The notes: generated from the sequence alone by a model not told the origin. DNA of 64,000 nt from Rhizobium chutanense (GCF_002531935.1 NZ_NWSV01000002.1:186001-250000); one strand, 5' to 3'. Counted from the first letter of the stretch, positions 8,816-21,071 are shown. Numbers and translations: made by a program.

Positions 8816-9651
8816 TTGACGGCTCCCGACGTGATGCCGCGGATCAGTTGCCGCGAGAAGATGACGTAGAGGACGAGGATCGGCAGGATGGCGAGCGAGA
8901 GCGCCGCCAGAACCGCATTCCAGTTGGTGACGAACTGGCCGATGAAGATCTGCGAACCGAGGGTCACCGTCTTTGTCGCTTCGGCCGGCGCCAGGATCAG
9001 CGGGAACCAGAGGTCGTTCCAGATCGGGATCATGGTGAAAACGGCAACCGTCGCCATGGCCGGGCGCACCAGCGGCAGCACCAGGCGGAAGAAGATCGCA
9101 TATTCGGAAAGCCCATCGATGCGGCCGGCATTCTTCAGATCGTCCGAAACCGTGCGCATGAATTCCGACAGGATGAAGATCGCGAGCGGTATGCCCTGGG
9201 CGGTATAGACAAGGACGAGGGCCGTCAGCGTGTTGACGAGGCCAGCCGCCACCATGCCCTGCAGGATCGCCACCGTGCCGAGGCGGATCGGGATCATGAT
9301 GCCGATCGCCATGTAGAGCCCGAGCAGCATATTGCCGCGGAAGCGATATTCCGACAGCGCGAAGGCCGCCATGGCGCCGAAGAGTAGCACCAGCAGGATC
9401 GAGACGATCGTGACGATGAAGCTGTTCTGGAAATAGGTGGCGAAATCGCCCTGCCCCAGCACCGTCTGATAGCCGACGAGGCTGAAGGTCGACGGCGTCG
9501 GGATCATCAGCGGCTCGCGGAAGATCGAGGCGCGATCCTTGAACGAGTTGACGATGGTCAGGAACACCGGAAACAGCGCGACCAGCGTATAGGCGCTAAG
9601 CGCCAGATGCACGAGGCCGGTGCGGACGGGAGATGTGCGTGCCTTGGACAT
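8812..9651 (-). CDS. Carbohydrate ABC transporter permease (MalG family)
   Basis: A 279-residue inner-membrane permease. An N-terminal helix (ALSAYTLVALFPVFLTIVNSFKD) is followed by the periplasmic loop and five more helices. The EAA coupling loop is degenerate but recognisable as LKNAGRIDGLSEYAIFFRLVLPLVRP (about residues 178-203). The C terminus [15 protein letters not shown] matches the typical MalG ending (F...Glt.GAvK). It is translationally coupled to the downstream oxidoreductase (ATGA overlap) and nine bases from the MalF-like gene. Confidence 0.9.
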   Translation of the reverse strand: MSKARTSPVRTGLVHLALSAYTLVALFPVFLTIVNSFKDRASIFREPLMIPTPSTFSLVGYQTVLGQGDFATYFQNSFIVTIVSILLVLLFGAMAAFALSEYRFRGNMLLGLYMAIGIMIPIRLGTVAILQGMVAAGLVNTLTALVLVYTAQGIPLAIFILSEFMRTVSDDLKNAGRIDGLSEYAIFFRLVLPLVRPAMATVAVFTMIPIWNDLWFPLILAPAEATKTVTLGSQIFIGQFVTNWNAVLAALSLAILPILVLYVIFSRQLIRGITSGAVK

Positions 9652-9660
9652 GCGCGCTCC

Positions 9661-10608
9661 TCAGAACTGGTAGCGACGCATGCGTCGCTGGATGACGAAG
9701 AGATAAAGCGAAACGCCGGCGAGGATGATGAGGAACATCACCGTGGCGATTGTCGCGCCCATCGAGCGGTCGCCGAGCTGGAGCTGGAAACCAAAGAAGG
9801 TGCGGTAGAGCAGCGTACCGAGAATATCGGTCGACATGTCGGGCCCGGCAAGCGCGCCCTGCACGGTGTAGATCAGATCGAAGGCATTGAAATTACCGAC
9901 GAAGGTCAGGATCGAGATGATGCCGATCGCCGGCAGAATGAGCGGCAGCTTGATCTTCCAGAACTGGGCCCAGCCGGTGATACCGTCACATTCGGCCGCC
10001 TCGATCACCTCTTCCGGGATGCTGAGCAGTGCGGCATAGATCAGCATCATCGGAATGCCGATATATTGCCAGTTGGAGATCAGCGACACCGCGATCAGCG
10101 CCGAGCCCGGCTTGCCGAGCCAGGGCGCGAACAGGAATTTCAAACCGATGAGATCTAGCATCCAGGGTGCCACACCCCAGATCGGCGAAAGGATGAGCTT
10201 CCAGATGAAGCCGACAATGACGAAAGAGAGCAGCGTCGGCAGGAACATCGCCGTGCGATAGAAGGCGACACCGCGCAGCTTCGGCACCGACAGCAGGGCG
10301 GCAAGTGCCACACCGATCGGGTTCTGCACGCACATGTGGATGGCAAAGAAGATCAGGTTGTTGACGAGCGCATTCCAGAAATCATGCGCCCAGCGCGGAT
10401 CGCCGAACAGCACTTTGAAATTCGCCAGTCCGACGAAGGCCGGCTGACCATCGACGACATTGTAGAGCGAAAGCCTGAGCGTTTCGATGAGCGGCAGCAC
10501 CATCACCGCGGAATAGACGATCACCGCCGGCAGCATGAAGACGAAAATGTGCCAGCGCACCGGGCGCTTGATCGGGACGATTTCGGCCGCGTTGTCGGTT
10601 TGGCTCAT
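9661..10608 (-). CDS. Carbohydrate ABC transporter permease (MalF family)
   Basis: A 315-residue inner-membrane permease and partner of the MalG-like subunit. It has an N-terminal helix (HIFVFMLPAVIVYSAVMVLPLIETLRLSLY), a large membrane domain, and the coupling loop EEVIEAAECDGITGWAQFWKIKLPLILP (about residues 216-243). Its start lies 246 bp downstream of the binding-protein stop. That gap is filled by repeats, which may separate high binding-protein expression from lower permease expression. Confidence 0.9.
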   Translation of the reverse strand: MSQTDNAAEIVPIKRPVRWHIFVFMLPAVIVYSAVMVLPLIETLRLSLYNVVDGQPAFVGLANFKVLFGDPRWAHDFWNALVNNLIFFAIHMCVQNPIGVALAALLSVPKLRGVAFYRTAMFLPTLLSFVIVGFIWKLILSPIWGVAPWMLDLIGLKFLFAPWLGKPGSALIAVSLISNWQYIGIPMMLIYAALLSIPEEVIEAAECDGITGWAQFWKIKLPLILPAIGIISILTFVGNFNAFDLIYTVQGALAGPDMSTDILGTLLYRTFFGFQLQLGDRSMGATIATVMFLIILAGVSLYLFVIQRRMRRYQF

Positions 10609-10689
10609 GGCTTTTGCCTTGTTGTTAGATAGATCTTGGAGCCAGGAAGTTGGACTTTATGCACCGGCAAGGTGCCTCTTCGCTAAGGC

Positions 10690-10850
10690 GAACCGCCACG
10701 CCTCGGCGTGACGAAAGACCCCTTCTGGCCTGCCGGCCATCTTCCCCACAAGGGGGAAGAAGACTCGCGGCGCGATCCTCCCCACCAGAACCGCAATTGC
10801 GGCAGGTCTAGCCCCTCCCCCTTGTGGGGAGGGGTTGGGGAGGGGTTTTT
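10690..10850. repeat. Palindromic intergenic repeats between binding-protein and MalF genes
   Basis: The 246-bp gap holds GCCACGCCTCGGCGTGAC (a hairpin near 10,691) and two inverted units built on CTTCCCCACAAGGGGGAAG (10,741-10,760) and CTCCCCCTTGTGGGGAGG (10,824-10,842). Related CCCCCTTGTGGGG units recur at 25,050-25,140. The element sits inside the operon between the binding protein and the permeases. Confidence 0.6.
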
Positions 10851-10854
10851 CACA

Positions 10855-12114
10855 TCACTTCTTCGGCTTGTACCAGCTGTCGAGGCCCTTCTGCAGCTTC
10901 TCGGCAGCAACGGCCGGCGTGTCGGTGCCGTTGATGACGTTGGCCGATTCGACCCAGGTCTCGTTTTCGAGGTTCGGCGTGCCGCGCGACAGGATCTGGT
11001 AGGTCGAGCGCACGGTCGACTTGTACGGGCCGCGCCAGGAGACGAATTCCTGGGCAAGCGGATCGGACATCTTGACCGGGTTCGAGTTCAGGCTGAAGAA
11101 GCCCGGCAGCGAATTCGCGTAGATGTCGGCGAACTCGGGCGAAGCGACCCAGCTCAGGAACTTCTTGGCTTCCTCGGCATGCTTGCTCTTGGCATTCAGG
11201 GCAACGCCGATATCCGGATGGTCGGAGATATAGCCCGTGTCGCCGGCCTTCGGAACCGGCGGCGGGAAGGCGCCCATCTTGAACTGCGCCTGCGTGTTGA
11301 AGAGCGCAATTTCCCAGGAACCGGCCGGGTAGATGGCGGCACGGCCGAGCGTGAAGAGGTTCTGGCTGTCCGAATAGGTCTGGGCTTCGAAGCCGTCGCC
11401 GAGATAGGGCTTCCACTTGGCAAGCTCTTCATAGGGCTTGACCCAGTCGGCGTCCGTCAGCTTCTGCTTGCCGGCGATCAGGGCTTCGCGGCCCTCTTCA
11501 CCCTTCCAGTAGTTCGGGCCGATATTCTGGTAGCCCATGGTGGCGGCTTCCCAGAGATCCTTGGTGCCCATGGCGAGCGGAATATAGGTGCCGTCGGCCT
11601 TGATCTTGTCGAGAGCGGCGAAGAACTCGTCTTCCGTCTTCGGAATGGAGATGCCGAGCTTGTCGAAGGCATCCTTGTTGTAGATGAAGCCGTGGATGAC
11701 CGAAGCCATCGGCACGCAGAAGGTCGACTTGCCGTCGTCGGTCGACCAGGCGGCCTTGGCGACCGGCGAGAAGTTCTCCATGCCGGGCAGGCTGGTGATA
11801 TCGACGAGCTGCTTCTTGTTGAAGAGTTCGAGCGAGGCGTCGAACGGACGGCAGGTGATGATGTCGCCTGCAGAACCGGCGTCGAGCTTGGCGTTCAGCG
11901 AGGCGTTGTATTCGGTCGGCGCGGTCGGCGAGAAGACGATCTTGATGCCCGGGTTCTTGGCTTCGAAAGCCGGGATGATCTTCTCCTGCCAGATCTGCAG
12001 GTCGTCGTTACGCCAGCTTTCGACCGTCAGCGTGACGTCGGCGGCATGGACGAGACCTGCCGACGTCAGCAGGCTGGATGCAAGCAGGAAGCTTTTCAGA
12101 GCAGTGTTTTTCAT
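10855..12114 (-). CDS. Carbohydrate ABC transporter periplasmic substrate-binding protein
   Basis: A 419-residue extracellular sugar-binding protein (family 1 type), first gene of the minus-strand sugar operon. The signal peptide covers residues 1-24 (MKNTALKSFLLASS and on, LVHAA cleavage). Typical features are TVESWRNDDLQIWQEKIIPAFEAKNPGI near the N terminus, DIITCRPFD, IYNKDAFDKLGISIPKTEDEF in the hinge region, and GSWEIALF. An AGGAG-type ribosome site precedes ATG 12,114. The divergent kinase and GntR genes point to a sugar that is phosphorylated after entry, most likely an amino sugar. Confidence 0.9.
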   Translation of the reverse strand: MKNTALKSFLLASSLLTSAGLVHAADVTLTVESWRNDDLQIWQEKIIPAFEAKNPGIKIVFSPTAPTEYNASLNAKLDAGSAGDIITCRPFDASLELFNKKQLVDITSLPGMENFSPVAKAAWSTDDGKSTFCVPMASVIHGFIYNKDAFDKLGISIPKTEDEFFAALDKIKADGTYIPLAMGTKDLWEAATMGYQNIGPNYWKGEEGREALIAGKQKLTDADWVKPYEELAKWKPYLGDGFEAQTYSDSQNLFTLGRAAIYPAGSWEIALFNTQAQFKMGAFPPPVPKAGDTGYISDHPDIGVALNAKSKHAEEAKKFLSWVASPEFADIYANSLPGFFSLNSNPVKMSDPLAQEFVSWRGPYKSTVRSTYQILSRGTPNLENETWVESANVINGTDTPAVAAEKLQKGLDSWYKPKK

Positions 12115-12468
12115 TTCCCTCTCCTGTTTTCAGGCGCCGGAGGGCGCCGTTTTCGATCTGAAACAAGCAATTGGCGTGTCTGAGGAAACACCCAACGCCC
12201 CTTGGAGGCCGCCAGCGACTGCCGGCCCGAAAGCTCGATGGACGCAAAGACGGATCGCCTGCGGCCGGACTGTGCGCGCCGTGCCGGTGACTTGCACCGG
12301 ACGCGCCGAAATCATGGGAAAAGCCGATGGATGCCTGAATTCCACCGCCGGCCCGACAGGCCTCCGGCATTCCGGCAATCATCCCCCGAAGCGGTTCCGG
12401 CTTGGCTTTGCTGCCGGTTTTCGTGGGCTTCGAAACGCTGTTCCCTTTTGCCGAATTAAGGCCAAAAA

Positions 12469-12482
12469 AATACCAATTGTCC
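12469..12482. promoter_or_regulatory. Candidate GntR/NagR-type half-operator (AATACCAATTGTCC)
   Basis: On the minus strand this reads CAATTGGTATT. ATTGGTAT-like half-sites are typical of GntR/HutC regulators of amino-sugar genes (NagR, DasR). The matching repeats near the kinase promoter support a common regulator, likely the GntR/UTRA protein encoded here. Inference only. Confidence 0.35.
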
Positions 12483-12581
12483 AGCCGAATTTTAACTTTT
12501 TGACCGTCAAAGCTTCATTAAAAATTTTTATCTAGTAAAATCAATATGATAAAAAGATACATTTTCATTATCATTCTCACT

Positions 12582-12610
12582 TGGTAAATGGTATTTTTTT
12601 GGTATTGTAT
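12582..12610. promoter_or_regulatory. Candidate GntR-type operator cluster before the kinase gene
   Basis: TGGTAAA, TGGTATT and TGGTATT follow each other within 29 bases, about 36-64 bases before the kinase start. They share the TTGGTAT core with the site at 12,469, which suggests one regulator for both divergent promoters. Confidence 0.35.
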
Positions 12611-12645
12611 TCAAAACGGGTAGGAACGGCGTATTCGGAGGTCCG

Positions 12646-13527
12646 ATGACGGAGCTTGCAATCGGCATAGATGGCGGCGGAACGAGCTGCCGGGCCGCGG
12701 TGGCGGACAGAAACGGCAAGATCATCGGCCGCGGCAAATCGGGCCCGGCCAACATCCTGTCCGATCTGGAAAACTCTCTCCTCAATATCGTCGAATCCGC
12801 CCGGCAGGCGTTGCGCGATGCCGGAATTGCCGCTGAAACCATCTCCTCCGTTGCAGCGGTCGTCGGCGTCGCCGGCGCCAATGTCACGGATTACGGCCAG
12901 CGGATCGAAAAGGCCCTGCCCTTTGCCGAAGGCCGCGTCGTCACCGATGCATTGATCGCCCTGCAGGGGGCGCTCGGCGATGCCGACGGCATCGTCGGCG
13001 CCTTCGGCACCGGCTCGGTCTATAATGCCCGGAAAGATGGTCGGCTGAGCGGCATCGGCGGCTGGGGCTTCGTCGTCGGCGACCAGGCAAGCGGCGCCCG
13101 TCTCGGTCGCGACCTCATGGAACGCTCGCTGCTCGCCCATGACGGCGTGCGCCCGGGATCGCCGATCACCGGAGCGGTCATGGCCGAATACGGCAATGAT
13201 CCCGAGCGCATTGTCGAATTCGCCCATTCGGCAAGACCGACGGATTTTGCCCGTTACGCGCCCATGGTCTTCGAACATGCAACGAGAGGCGATGCGGTCG
13301 CGGTCGGCATCGTCACCGATGCGGCAACGGCGATCGGCGAAAGCCTCGAAGCACTGCTCTGGCCCGGATGCCCGTCCATCTGCTTGCTTGGCGGCCTTGC
13401 GGGAGCCTATGAACCTTGGCTTTCCCGCTACCGGCCGCTGCTAGCCAAACCGAAAAACGATGCCCTTCACGGCGCGGTGGAGCTTGCGGTCAAGCTTCTG
13501 ACCGATCCCCAGAGAGGTGCGGCATGA
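12646..13527 (+). CDS. N-acetylglucosamine kinase / BadF-BadG-type ATPase family sugar kinase
   Basis: A 293-residue ASKHA-fold kinase. The phosphate-1 motif is GIDGGGTSCRAAVAD (about residues 6-20), phosphate-2 is FGTGSVYNAR (about 123-132), and GGWGFVVGDQASGARLGRDLM follows as in GlcNAc kinases of the BadF family. GGAGGTCCG precedes ATG 12,646. It overlaps the GntR gene by four bases. Its probable role is to phosphorylate the sugar brought in by the divergent ABC importer. Amino-sugar specificity is an inference from family and context. Confidence 0.85.
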   Translation: MTELAIGIDGGGTSCRAAVADRNGKIIGRGKSGPANILSDLENSLLNIVESARQALRDAGIAAETISSVAAVVGVAGANVTDYGQRIEKALPFAEGRVVTDALIALQGALGDADGIVGAFGTGSVYNARKDGRLSGIGGWGFVVGDQASGARLGRDLMERSLLAHDGVRPGSPITGAVMAEYGNDPERIVEFAHSARPTDFARYAPMVFEHATRGDAVAVGIVTDAATAIGESLEALLWPGCPSICLLGGLAGAYEPWLSRYRPLLAKPKNDALHGAVELAVKLLTDPQRGAA

Positions 13528-14288
13528 CCGACGATCTCGCCACAATCCTGTCCCTGGAACGCCTGCAGGCGGCCGGCACCGGCCCGCTTTATGTCAAGCT
13601 GCGCCGCACGCTCGAAGAGGCCGTGCGCACCGGCACGCTCGGCCACGGCGATGCGCTGCCGCCGGAGCGCGACATCGCCGAACTTGCCACCGTCAGCCGG
13701 GTCACCGTGCGCAAGGCGATCGACGAGCTCGTCGCCGACGGCCTGTTGGTGCGCCGCCACGGCTCGGGCACCTTTGTCGCCAAGCCGGTCTCCAAGGTCG
13801 AGCAGCGCCTGTCGCAGCTCACCTCCTTCACCGAGGACATGGCGCGCCGCGGCATGTCCTCGCGCTCCGAATGGCTTCACAAGGGCATCCACACCCCCTC
13901 GCCCGACGAAATGATGATCCTCGGCCTCGCCGCCGACGTGAAGGTTTCGCGCCTCTCCCGCCTGCGCATCGCCGACGACCAGCCGCTGGCAATCGAAAAC
14001 GCCAGCGTCTCCGGCGAATTCCTCCCCGACCCCTCCGCCGTCACCAATTCGCTCTACGCCGAACTCGAGCGCCTCAACGTCCGTCCGGTCCGCGCCGTCC
14101 AGCGCATCTCGGCGACCAATATGAAGGAAGCCGACGCCCAGCTTCTCGGCGTGTCGGTGGGTGCGGCCGGCCTGTCGATCGAACGTATCTCCTATCTCGG
14201 CTCCGGCCGCGCCGTGGAGTTCACTCGCTCGCTCTATCGCGGCGACGCTTATGACTTCGTGGCCGAGCTGACGATCGGGGTGAGCTAA
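13524..14288 (+). CDS. GntR-family regulator with UTRA ligand domain (NagR-like)
   Basis: A 254-residue HutC-subfamily repressor. The winged helix spans about residues 20-80, with the classical LPPERDIAELATVSRVTVRK recognition region and RRHGSGTFVAK wing. The UTRA effector domain fills the rest (SRLSRLRIADDQPLAIENASV, then YAELERLNVRPVRAVQRI and FTRSLYRGDAYDF). Its start overlaps the kinase stop (ATGA). This subfamily senses sugar phosphates such as GlcNAc-6-P in NagR and DasR. It is the obvious candidate to bind the TGGTAT repeats in the divergent promoter region. Confidence 0.88.
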   Translation: MTDDLATILSLERLQAAGTGPLYVKLRRTLEEAVRTGTLGHGDALPPERDIAELATVSRVTVRKAIDELVADGLLVRRHGSGTFVAKPVSKVEQRLSQLTSFTEDMARRGMSSRSEWLHKGIHTPSPDEMMILGLAADVKVSRLSRLRIADDQPLAIENASVSGEFLPDPSAVTNSLYAELERLNVRPVRAVQRISATNMKEADAQLLGVSVGAAGLSIERISYLGSGRAVEFTRSLYRGDAYDFVAELTIGVS

Positions 14289-14291
14289 GGC

Positions 14292-14693
14292 TTACCAGAA
14301 ACGGGCAATCCAAAGCTGATTTCCGGCGAGTTCATCGAAAATCGTGTCGGCGGAAATGATCGGTATCCCATTCTGCATGGCAGTCGCCGCAAGAAACCGG
14401 TCGAACGGATCACGGTGCGCCCAATCCATCGTGGCTGCGGCCAGGCAGACTTCCGGTGTCAATGCCGCGGCAATAGCACCCTGCTCCTGCAGCAGGTCCG
14501 GCAGCCGGCCGACGAAAGGCTCCATCTCCGGCCATTTACCAAGACGAACCTTCTGCCCGATTTCAAACAGGGATATCGGGCTGACGAGAATACTCTCCGC
14601 CCTTTCGATCAGAGCAATCGCCTTGGCCGAGAGCCGCTTGTCGCCGGTCAGCGACCACGCCCAGGCATGGGTATCGAGCAGCAGCGAATTCAC
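14292..14693 (-). CDS. VapC-type PIN-domain ribonuclease toxin
   Basis: A 133-residue PIN-domain protein. Conserved acidic residues of the PIN active site are visible: D7 (LLLDTHAW), E44 (SLFEIG), D95/D98 (RDPFDRF) and D116 (SADTIFD). Such toxins cleave tRNA or rRNA when not bound by antitoxin. The start overlaps the antitoxin stop by four bases. No truncation is seen, so the pair looks intact. Confidence 0.88.
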   Translation of the reverse strand: MNSLLLDTHAWAWSLTGDKRLSAKAIALIERAESILVSPISLFEIGQKVRLGKWPEMEPFVGRLPDLLQEQGAIAAALTPEVCLAAATMDWAHRDPFDRFLAATAMQNGIPIISADTIFDELAGNQLWIARFW

Positions 14694-14923
14694 TCGATCC
14701 CTTCCCAGGCCGCGACTTCGCTTTCATCAACAGGCTCGAAAAAATCCGGCCCATCTCCAGCAACCTGCCCTTTGAGCAGACCGATTTTGAAGGAAGACTG
14801 CACAATCGGAATGATCTTCACGACAGGTTTGCGCCCCTTGGCGATCACCACTTCCTCACCGGAGAGGGCAGCGTCGATCAGTTTCGACAGATTGGTCTTT
14901 GCAGCATGGATGGTCACTTGCAT
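14690..14923 (-). CDS. Phd/YefM-type antitoxin of the VapBC pair
   Basis: A 77-residue antitoxin. The start ATG at 14,923 is chosen because GAGG lies five bases upstream and the Phd/YefM fold begins at once (MQVTIHAAKTNLSKLIDAAL). The frame stays open to 15,007 without further similarity. The N-terminal DNA-binding part is followed by EEVVIAKGRKPVVKIIPI; the C-terminal acidic tail (FFEPVDESEVAAWEGIE) would wrap the toxin. The complex is expected to repress its own promoter through the adjacent palindrome. Confidence 0.85.
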   Translation of the reverse strand: MQVTIHAAKTNLSKLIDAALSGEEVVIAKGRKPVVKIIPIVQSSFKIGLLKGQVAGDGPDFFEPVDESEVAAWEGIE

Positions 14924-14932
14924 TGCAGCCTC

Positions 14933-14942
14933 GTTAGCTAAC
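14933..14942. promoter_or_regulatory. Palindromic operator candidate for vapBC (GTTAGCTAAC)
   Basis: A perfect 10-bp palindrome 10 bases before the antitoxin start, with a -10-like TATGCT (minus strand, 14,950-14,955) just upstream. The position is right for conditional autorepression by the antitoxin-toxin complex. Confidence 0.45.
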
Positions 14943-15028
14943 TTGACTAAGCATACCATCGCTTTGTCACTTCCGCTATCGAATTCAAACGGCCTGAGCG
15001 CGACCAATTATCGAGCCAGATCAAAAGC

Positions 15029-15063
15029 ATGAAGCCGGAAAGTGAATCACTTTCCGGCTTCAT
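15029..15063 (-). terminator. Transcription terminator after metH
   Basis: ATGAAGCCGGAAAGTGA (15,029-15,045) is repeated inverted at 15,047-15,063, a 17-bp perfect palindrome, followed on the minus strand by GCTTTTG. It lies 43 bases beyond the metH stop. Confidence 0.75.
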
Positions 15064-15105
15064 CGTCTCTTGATTCATTGCATTAAGAACGGCGGGAAGC
15101 GGTTG

Positions 15106-18879
<3,774 letters not shown>

Positions 18880-18919
18880 GGGAGGGCTCCTTGACGTCGT
18901 AAGACCAGACTTCCAGATC

Positions 18920-18939
18920 ACATAAAGATATCTTTATGT
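18920..18939. promoter_or_regulatory. 20-bp perfect palindrome at the metH promoter
   Basis: ACATAAAGATATCTTTATGT is an exact palindrome about 40 bases before the metH start, in the gap to the divergent AGE-family gene. ArsR-family SahR regulators of methionine-cycle genes use A/T-rich palindromic operators in proteobacteria. Assigning this site to SahR is an inference. Confidence 0.5.
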
Positions 18940-19046
18940 CAATATATGCCTATCGATTTCGTGCTTTGCAAGCTTGCCTCATGACAGACTCGCCCGACCT
19001 CTATATAGGCGTTTGCAACGCTTGTGCACGAAATCGAAGGAGCATC

Positions 19047-20306
19047 ATGGCACCCGCAACCGGCAACACCGCGCTTGGAAACTGGACGACCCGCGCCTAC
19101 CATCGCGGCTGGCTGTTGGCGCAGGCAAACGGCCTTTTCGATTTCTTCCAGCACAATTCGGTCAACCCGAAGGGCGGCTTCTACGACCTCGACGATCAGG
19201 GCCGGCCGCTCGACGCCGAGGGCCAGGTGCGCGGCATCCATATTGCGGCGCGCGCCGTGCACTGCTTCTCGATCGGCGCCCTGCTCGGCCGTCCGGGCGC
19301 TGCCGACCTCGTCGACCACGGCATGGACTATCTCTGGAACCACCATCGCGACCGCAAAAACGGTGGCTATTTCTGGTCGCTCAATAATGACGGTCCGGTC
19401 GATTCCAACAAGCAGGGCTACGGCCACGCTTTCGTGCTGCTTGCCGCCTCCTCCGCAAAGACCATCGGCCATCCGCTGGCCGACGGCATGCTCGACGATA
19501 TCACCGAGATCCTGAATACCAGGTTCTGGGAAGCCAGGCACGGCGCGATCGCCGAGGAATTCACCGCCGACTGGCAGCCGCTCGACGGCGGCGCCTATCG
19601 CGGCCAGAACTCCAACATGCACCTGACCGAGGCGCTGATGGCGGCCTTCGAAGCCACCGGCGACAGACAGTACCTGACCAAGGCCGAAAGCATCGCCGAT
19701 CTTGTCATCCGCCGCGCGGCCGGTTCGGTCGACTGGCGCGTCGCCGAGCATTTCGACGCCGACTGGAATCTCGACAAGACTTACTATCATCCGAACGAAA
19801 TGTTCCGCCCGGCCGGCACGACGCCCGGCCACTGGCTGGAATGGGCGCGCCTCATCCTGCAGCTCTGGGCGCTCGGCGGCAAACGCATCGAATGGATGCC
19901 GGATGCGGCCAAGGCGCTGTTTGCCCAATCCATGGCGCTCGGCTGGGACAGCGACAAGGGCGGCTTCTTCTACACGCTCGACTGGGACGACAAGCCCGCC
20001 AAGCGCAACAAGCTCTGGTGGCCGGCCTGCGAGGGTGCGGCGGCCGCCCATTTCCTCAACGAGCATCTGCCGAGCGATTTCCACGAGGAAAGCTACCGCA
20101 AGATCTGGAACGTGATCGAGCGCGCCTTCATCGACCACAGGAACGGCGGCTGGCACGAGGAACTGACGGAAGATCTCGTCCCCTCGCATTCGCTCTTCCC
20201 CGGCAAGGGCGATATCTACCACGCCCTGCAGGCCTGCCTCATCCCGCTCTTCCCGGCCACCGGCAGCCTGACGAAGGGCATCACTGACGCCGGCGGTAAG
20301 CTCTGA
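19047..20306 (+). CDS. AGE-family (N-acylglucosamine 2-epimerase / mannose isomerase-like) enzyme
   Basis: A 419-residue (alpha/alpha)6-barrel enzyme of the AGE superfamily, which contains N-acylglucosamine 2-epimerase, cellobiose epimerase and YihS-type aldose-ketose isomerases. ATG 19,047 is chosen, with GAAGGAG five bases upstream; an in-frame ATG at 18,936 lies within the metH operator. Family features are KGGFYDLDDQG, ARAVHCFSIG, NGGYFWSLNNDGPVDSNKQGYGHAF, NSNMHLTEALMAAFEATGD, TTPGHWLEWARL and GDIYHALQAC, which carry the conserved His residues. The length is that of the mannose/sulfoquinovose isomerase branch. Which sugar it uses cannot be seen. Confidence 0.87.
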   Translation: MAPATGNTALGNWTTRAYHRGWLLAQANGLFDFFQHNSVNPKGGFYDLDDQGRPLDAEGQVRGIHIAARAVHCFSIGALLGRPGAADLVDHGMDYLWNHHRDRKNGGYFWSLNNDGPVDSNKQGYGHAFVLLAASSAKTIGHPLADGMLDDITEILNTRFWEARHGAIAEEFTADWQPLDGGAYRGQNSNMHLTEALMAAFEATGDRQYLTKAESIADLVIRRAAGSVDWRVAEHFDADWNLDKTYYHPNEMFRPAGTTPGHWLEWARLILQLWALGGKRIEWMPDAAKALFAQSMALGWDSDKGGFFYTLDWDDKPAKRNKLWWPACEGAAAAHFLNEHLPSDFHEESYRKIWNVIERAFIDHRNGGWHEELTEDLVPSHSLFPGKGDIYHALQACLIPLFPATGSLTKGITDAGGKL

Positions 20307-20309
20307 GCT

Positions 20310-20933
20310 TCAGTAGCCCGGCGCCGGCAGTTCGGCGCTCGGGTTGCGCTGAAACCATTCGACATCCTCGTTGACGCGGTCGAGATCGTCCTGCACGTCG
20401 CGCTGGTCGCGGCGAATGTCGTGCATGTCGTCTTCGAGATCCTCGATCCGCCGGCGCAGTTCCGACCGGTCGCCGTCCTTGGCATCCTTCAGCCTGTCGG
20501 AAAGCTCGTCGATCTCGGTCTCTTTGGAGCTGTAATCGTTCTGCATCGAATTGAGGCGCTCCTGCAGTCCATGCTGCTTGGCTCCGAGATTGAAGCCGCG
20601 CAGGAAGCCGGACGCGGTTTCCGGCGGGCAGACATTGGCATAGCCGCCGCCCGACTGGCCGCGCGCCAGCCCGCTGAGCGGCGTGCAGTAACGCACCAGA
20701 CCGGTCTGATACCCCTGGAACCAGATGGTCTGGTCGGGCACGATCTTGACCCGCTCGCAGGATTTGGCATGGGCGGCGAAACGCTGTTGCGGCTCGTAGC
20801 CCGCCGCACCGTCGCTCTCGCCGATCACCCGCCAGTCGGCGGCGACGCATTCCTCCTTGGACAGCGTGTTGCAGGAGGCAAGGAGCAGGCCGAAGCCGAC
20901 AGTGGCGGCAAGCGCAAGAAGCAAGCGGATCAT
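20310..20933 (-). CDS. DUF2799 lipoprotein
   Basis: A 207-residue predicted outer-membrane-facing lipoprotein. ATG 20,933 begins a short hydrophobic signal sequence with lipobox LLAS-C21. The cysteine-containing middle part (EECVAADWRVIGESDGAAGY, FAAHAKSC, FQGYQTGLVRYC, NVCP, FLRGFNLG) matches the DUF2799 pattern. From about residue 125 on there is a highly charged heptad-like coiled coil (KETEIDELSDRLKDAKDGDR and on) ending in PSAELPAPGY. Function is unknown. It converges with the AGE-family gene, three bases apart. Confidence 0.8.
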   Translation of the reverse strand: MIRLLLALAATVGFGLLLASCNTLSKEECVAADWRVIGESDGAAGYEPQQRFAAHAKSCERVKIVPDQTIWFQGYQTGLVRYCTPLSGLARGQSGGGYANVCPPETASGFLRGFNLGAKQHGLQERLNSMQNDYSSKETEIDELSDRLKDAKDGDRSELRRRIEDLEDDMHDIRRDQRDVQDDLDRVNEDVEWFQRNPSAELPAPGY

Positions 20934-21071
20934 GGCGTCCCGGGTAAAATGAGGAGTGCGATGCCGCAGCTTAGCCGCAGGATAAGCCCGCGTCACCGGA
21001 GCGGCGACGCGATTTTGCAATTTTCATGGCTTTTTTCTGTCAAAATTACGGCGACAGAAACTGCATCCGCA

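Larger units (their letters stand above)
12115..12645. other. Divergent promoter region of the sugar-uptake locus (no gene)
   Basis: This 531-bp gap separates the binding-protein gene (minus) from the kinase gene (plus). The half nearest the binding protein is GC-rich with no convincing reading frame. The right end (12,460-12,620) is A/T-rich and holds the repeated TTGGTAT-type motifs listed separately. Confidence 0.6.

Noticed and set aside
18880..18935. SAM-type riboswitch in front of metH
   Set aside because: The leader before the start is only about 40 bases, mostly the palindrome, too short for a known SAM riboswitch.
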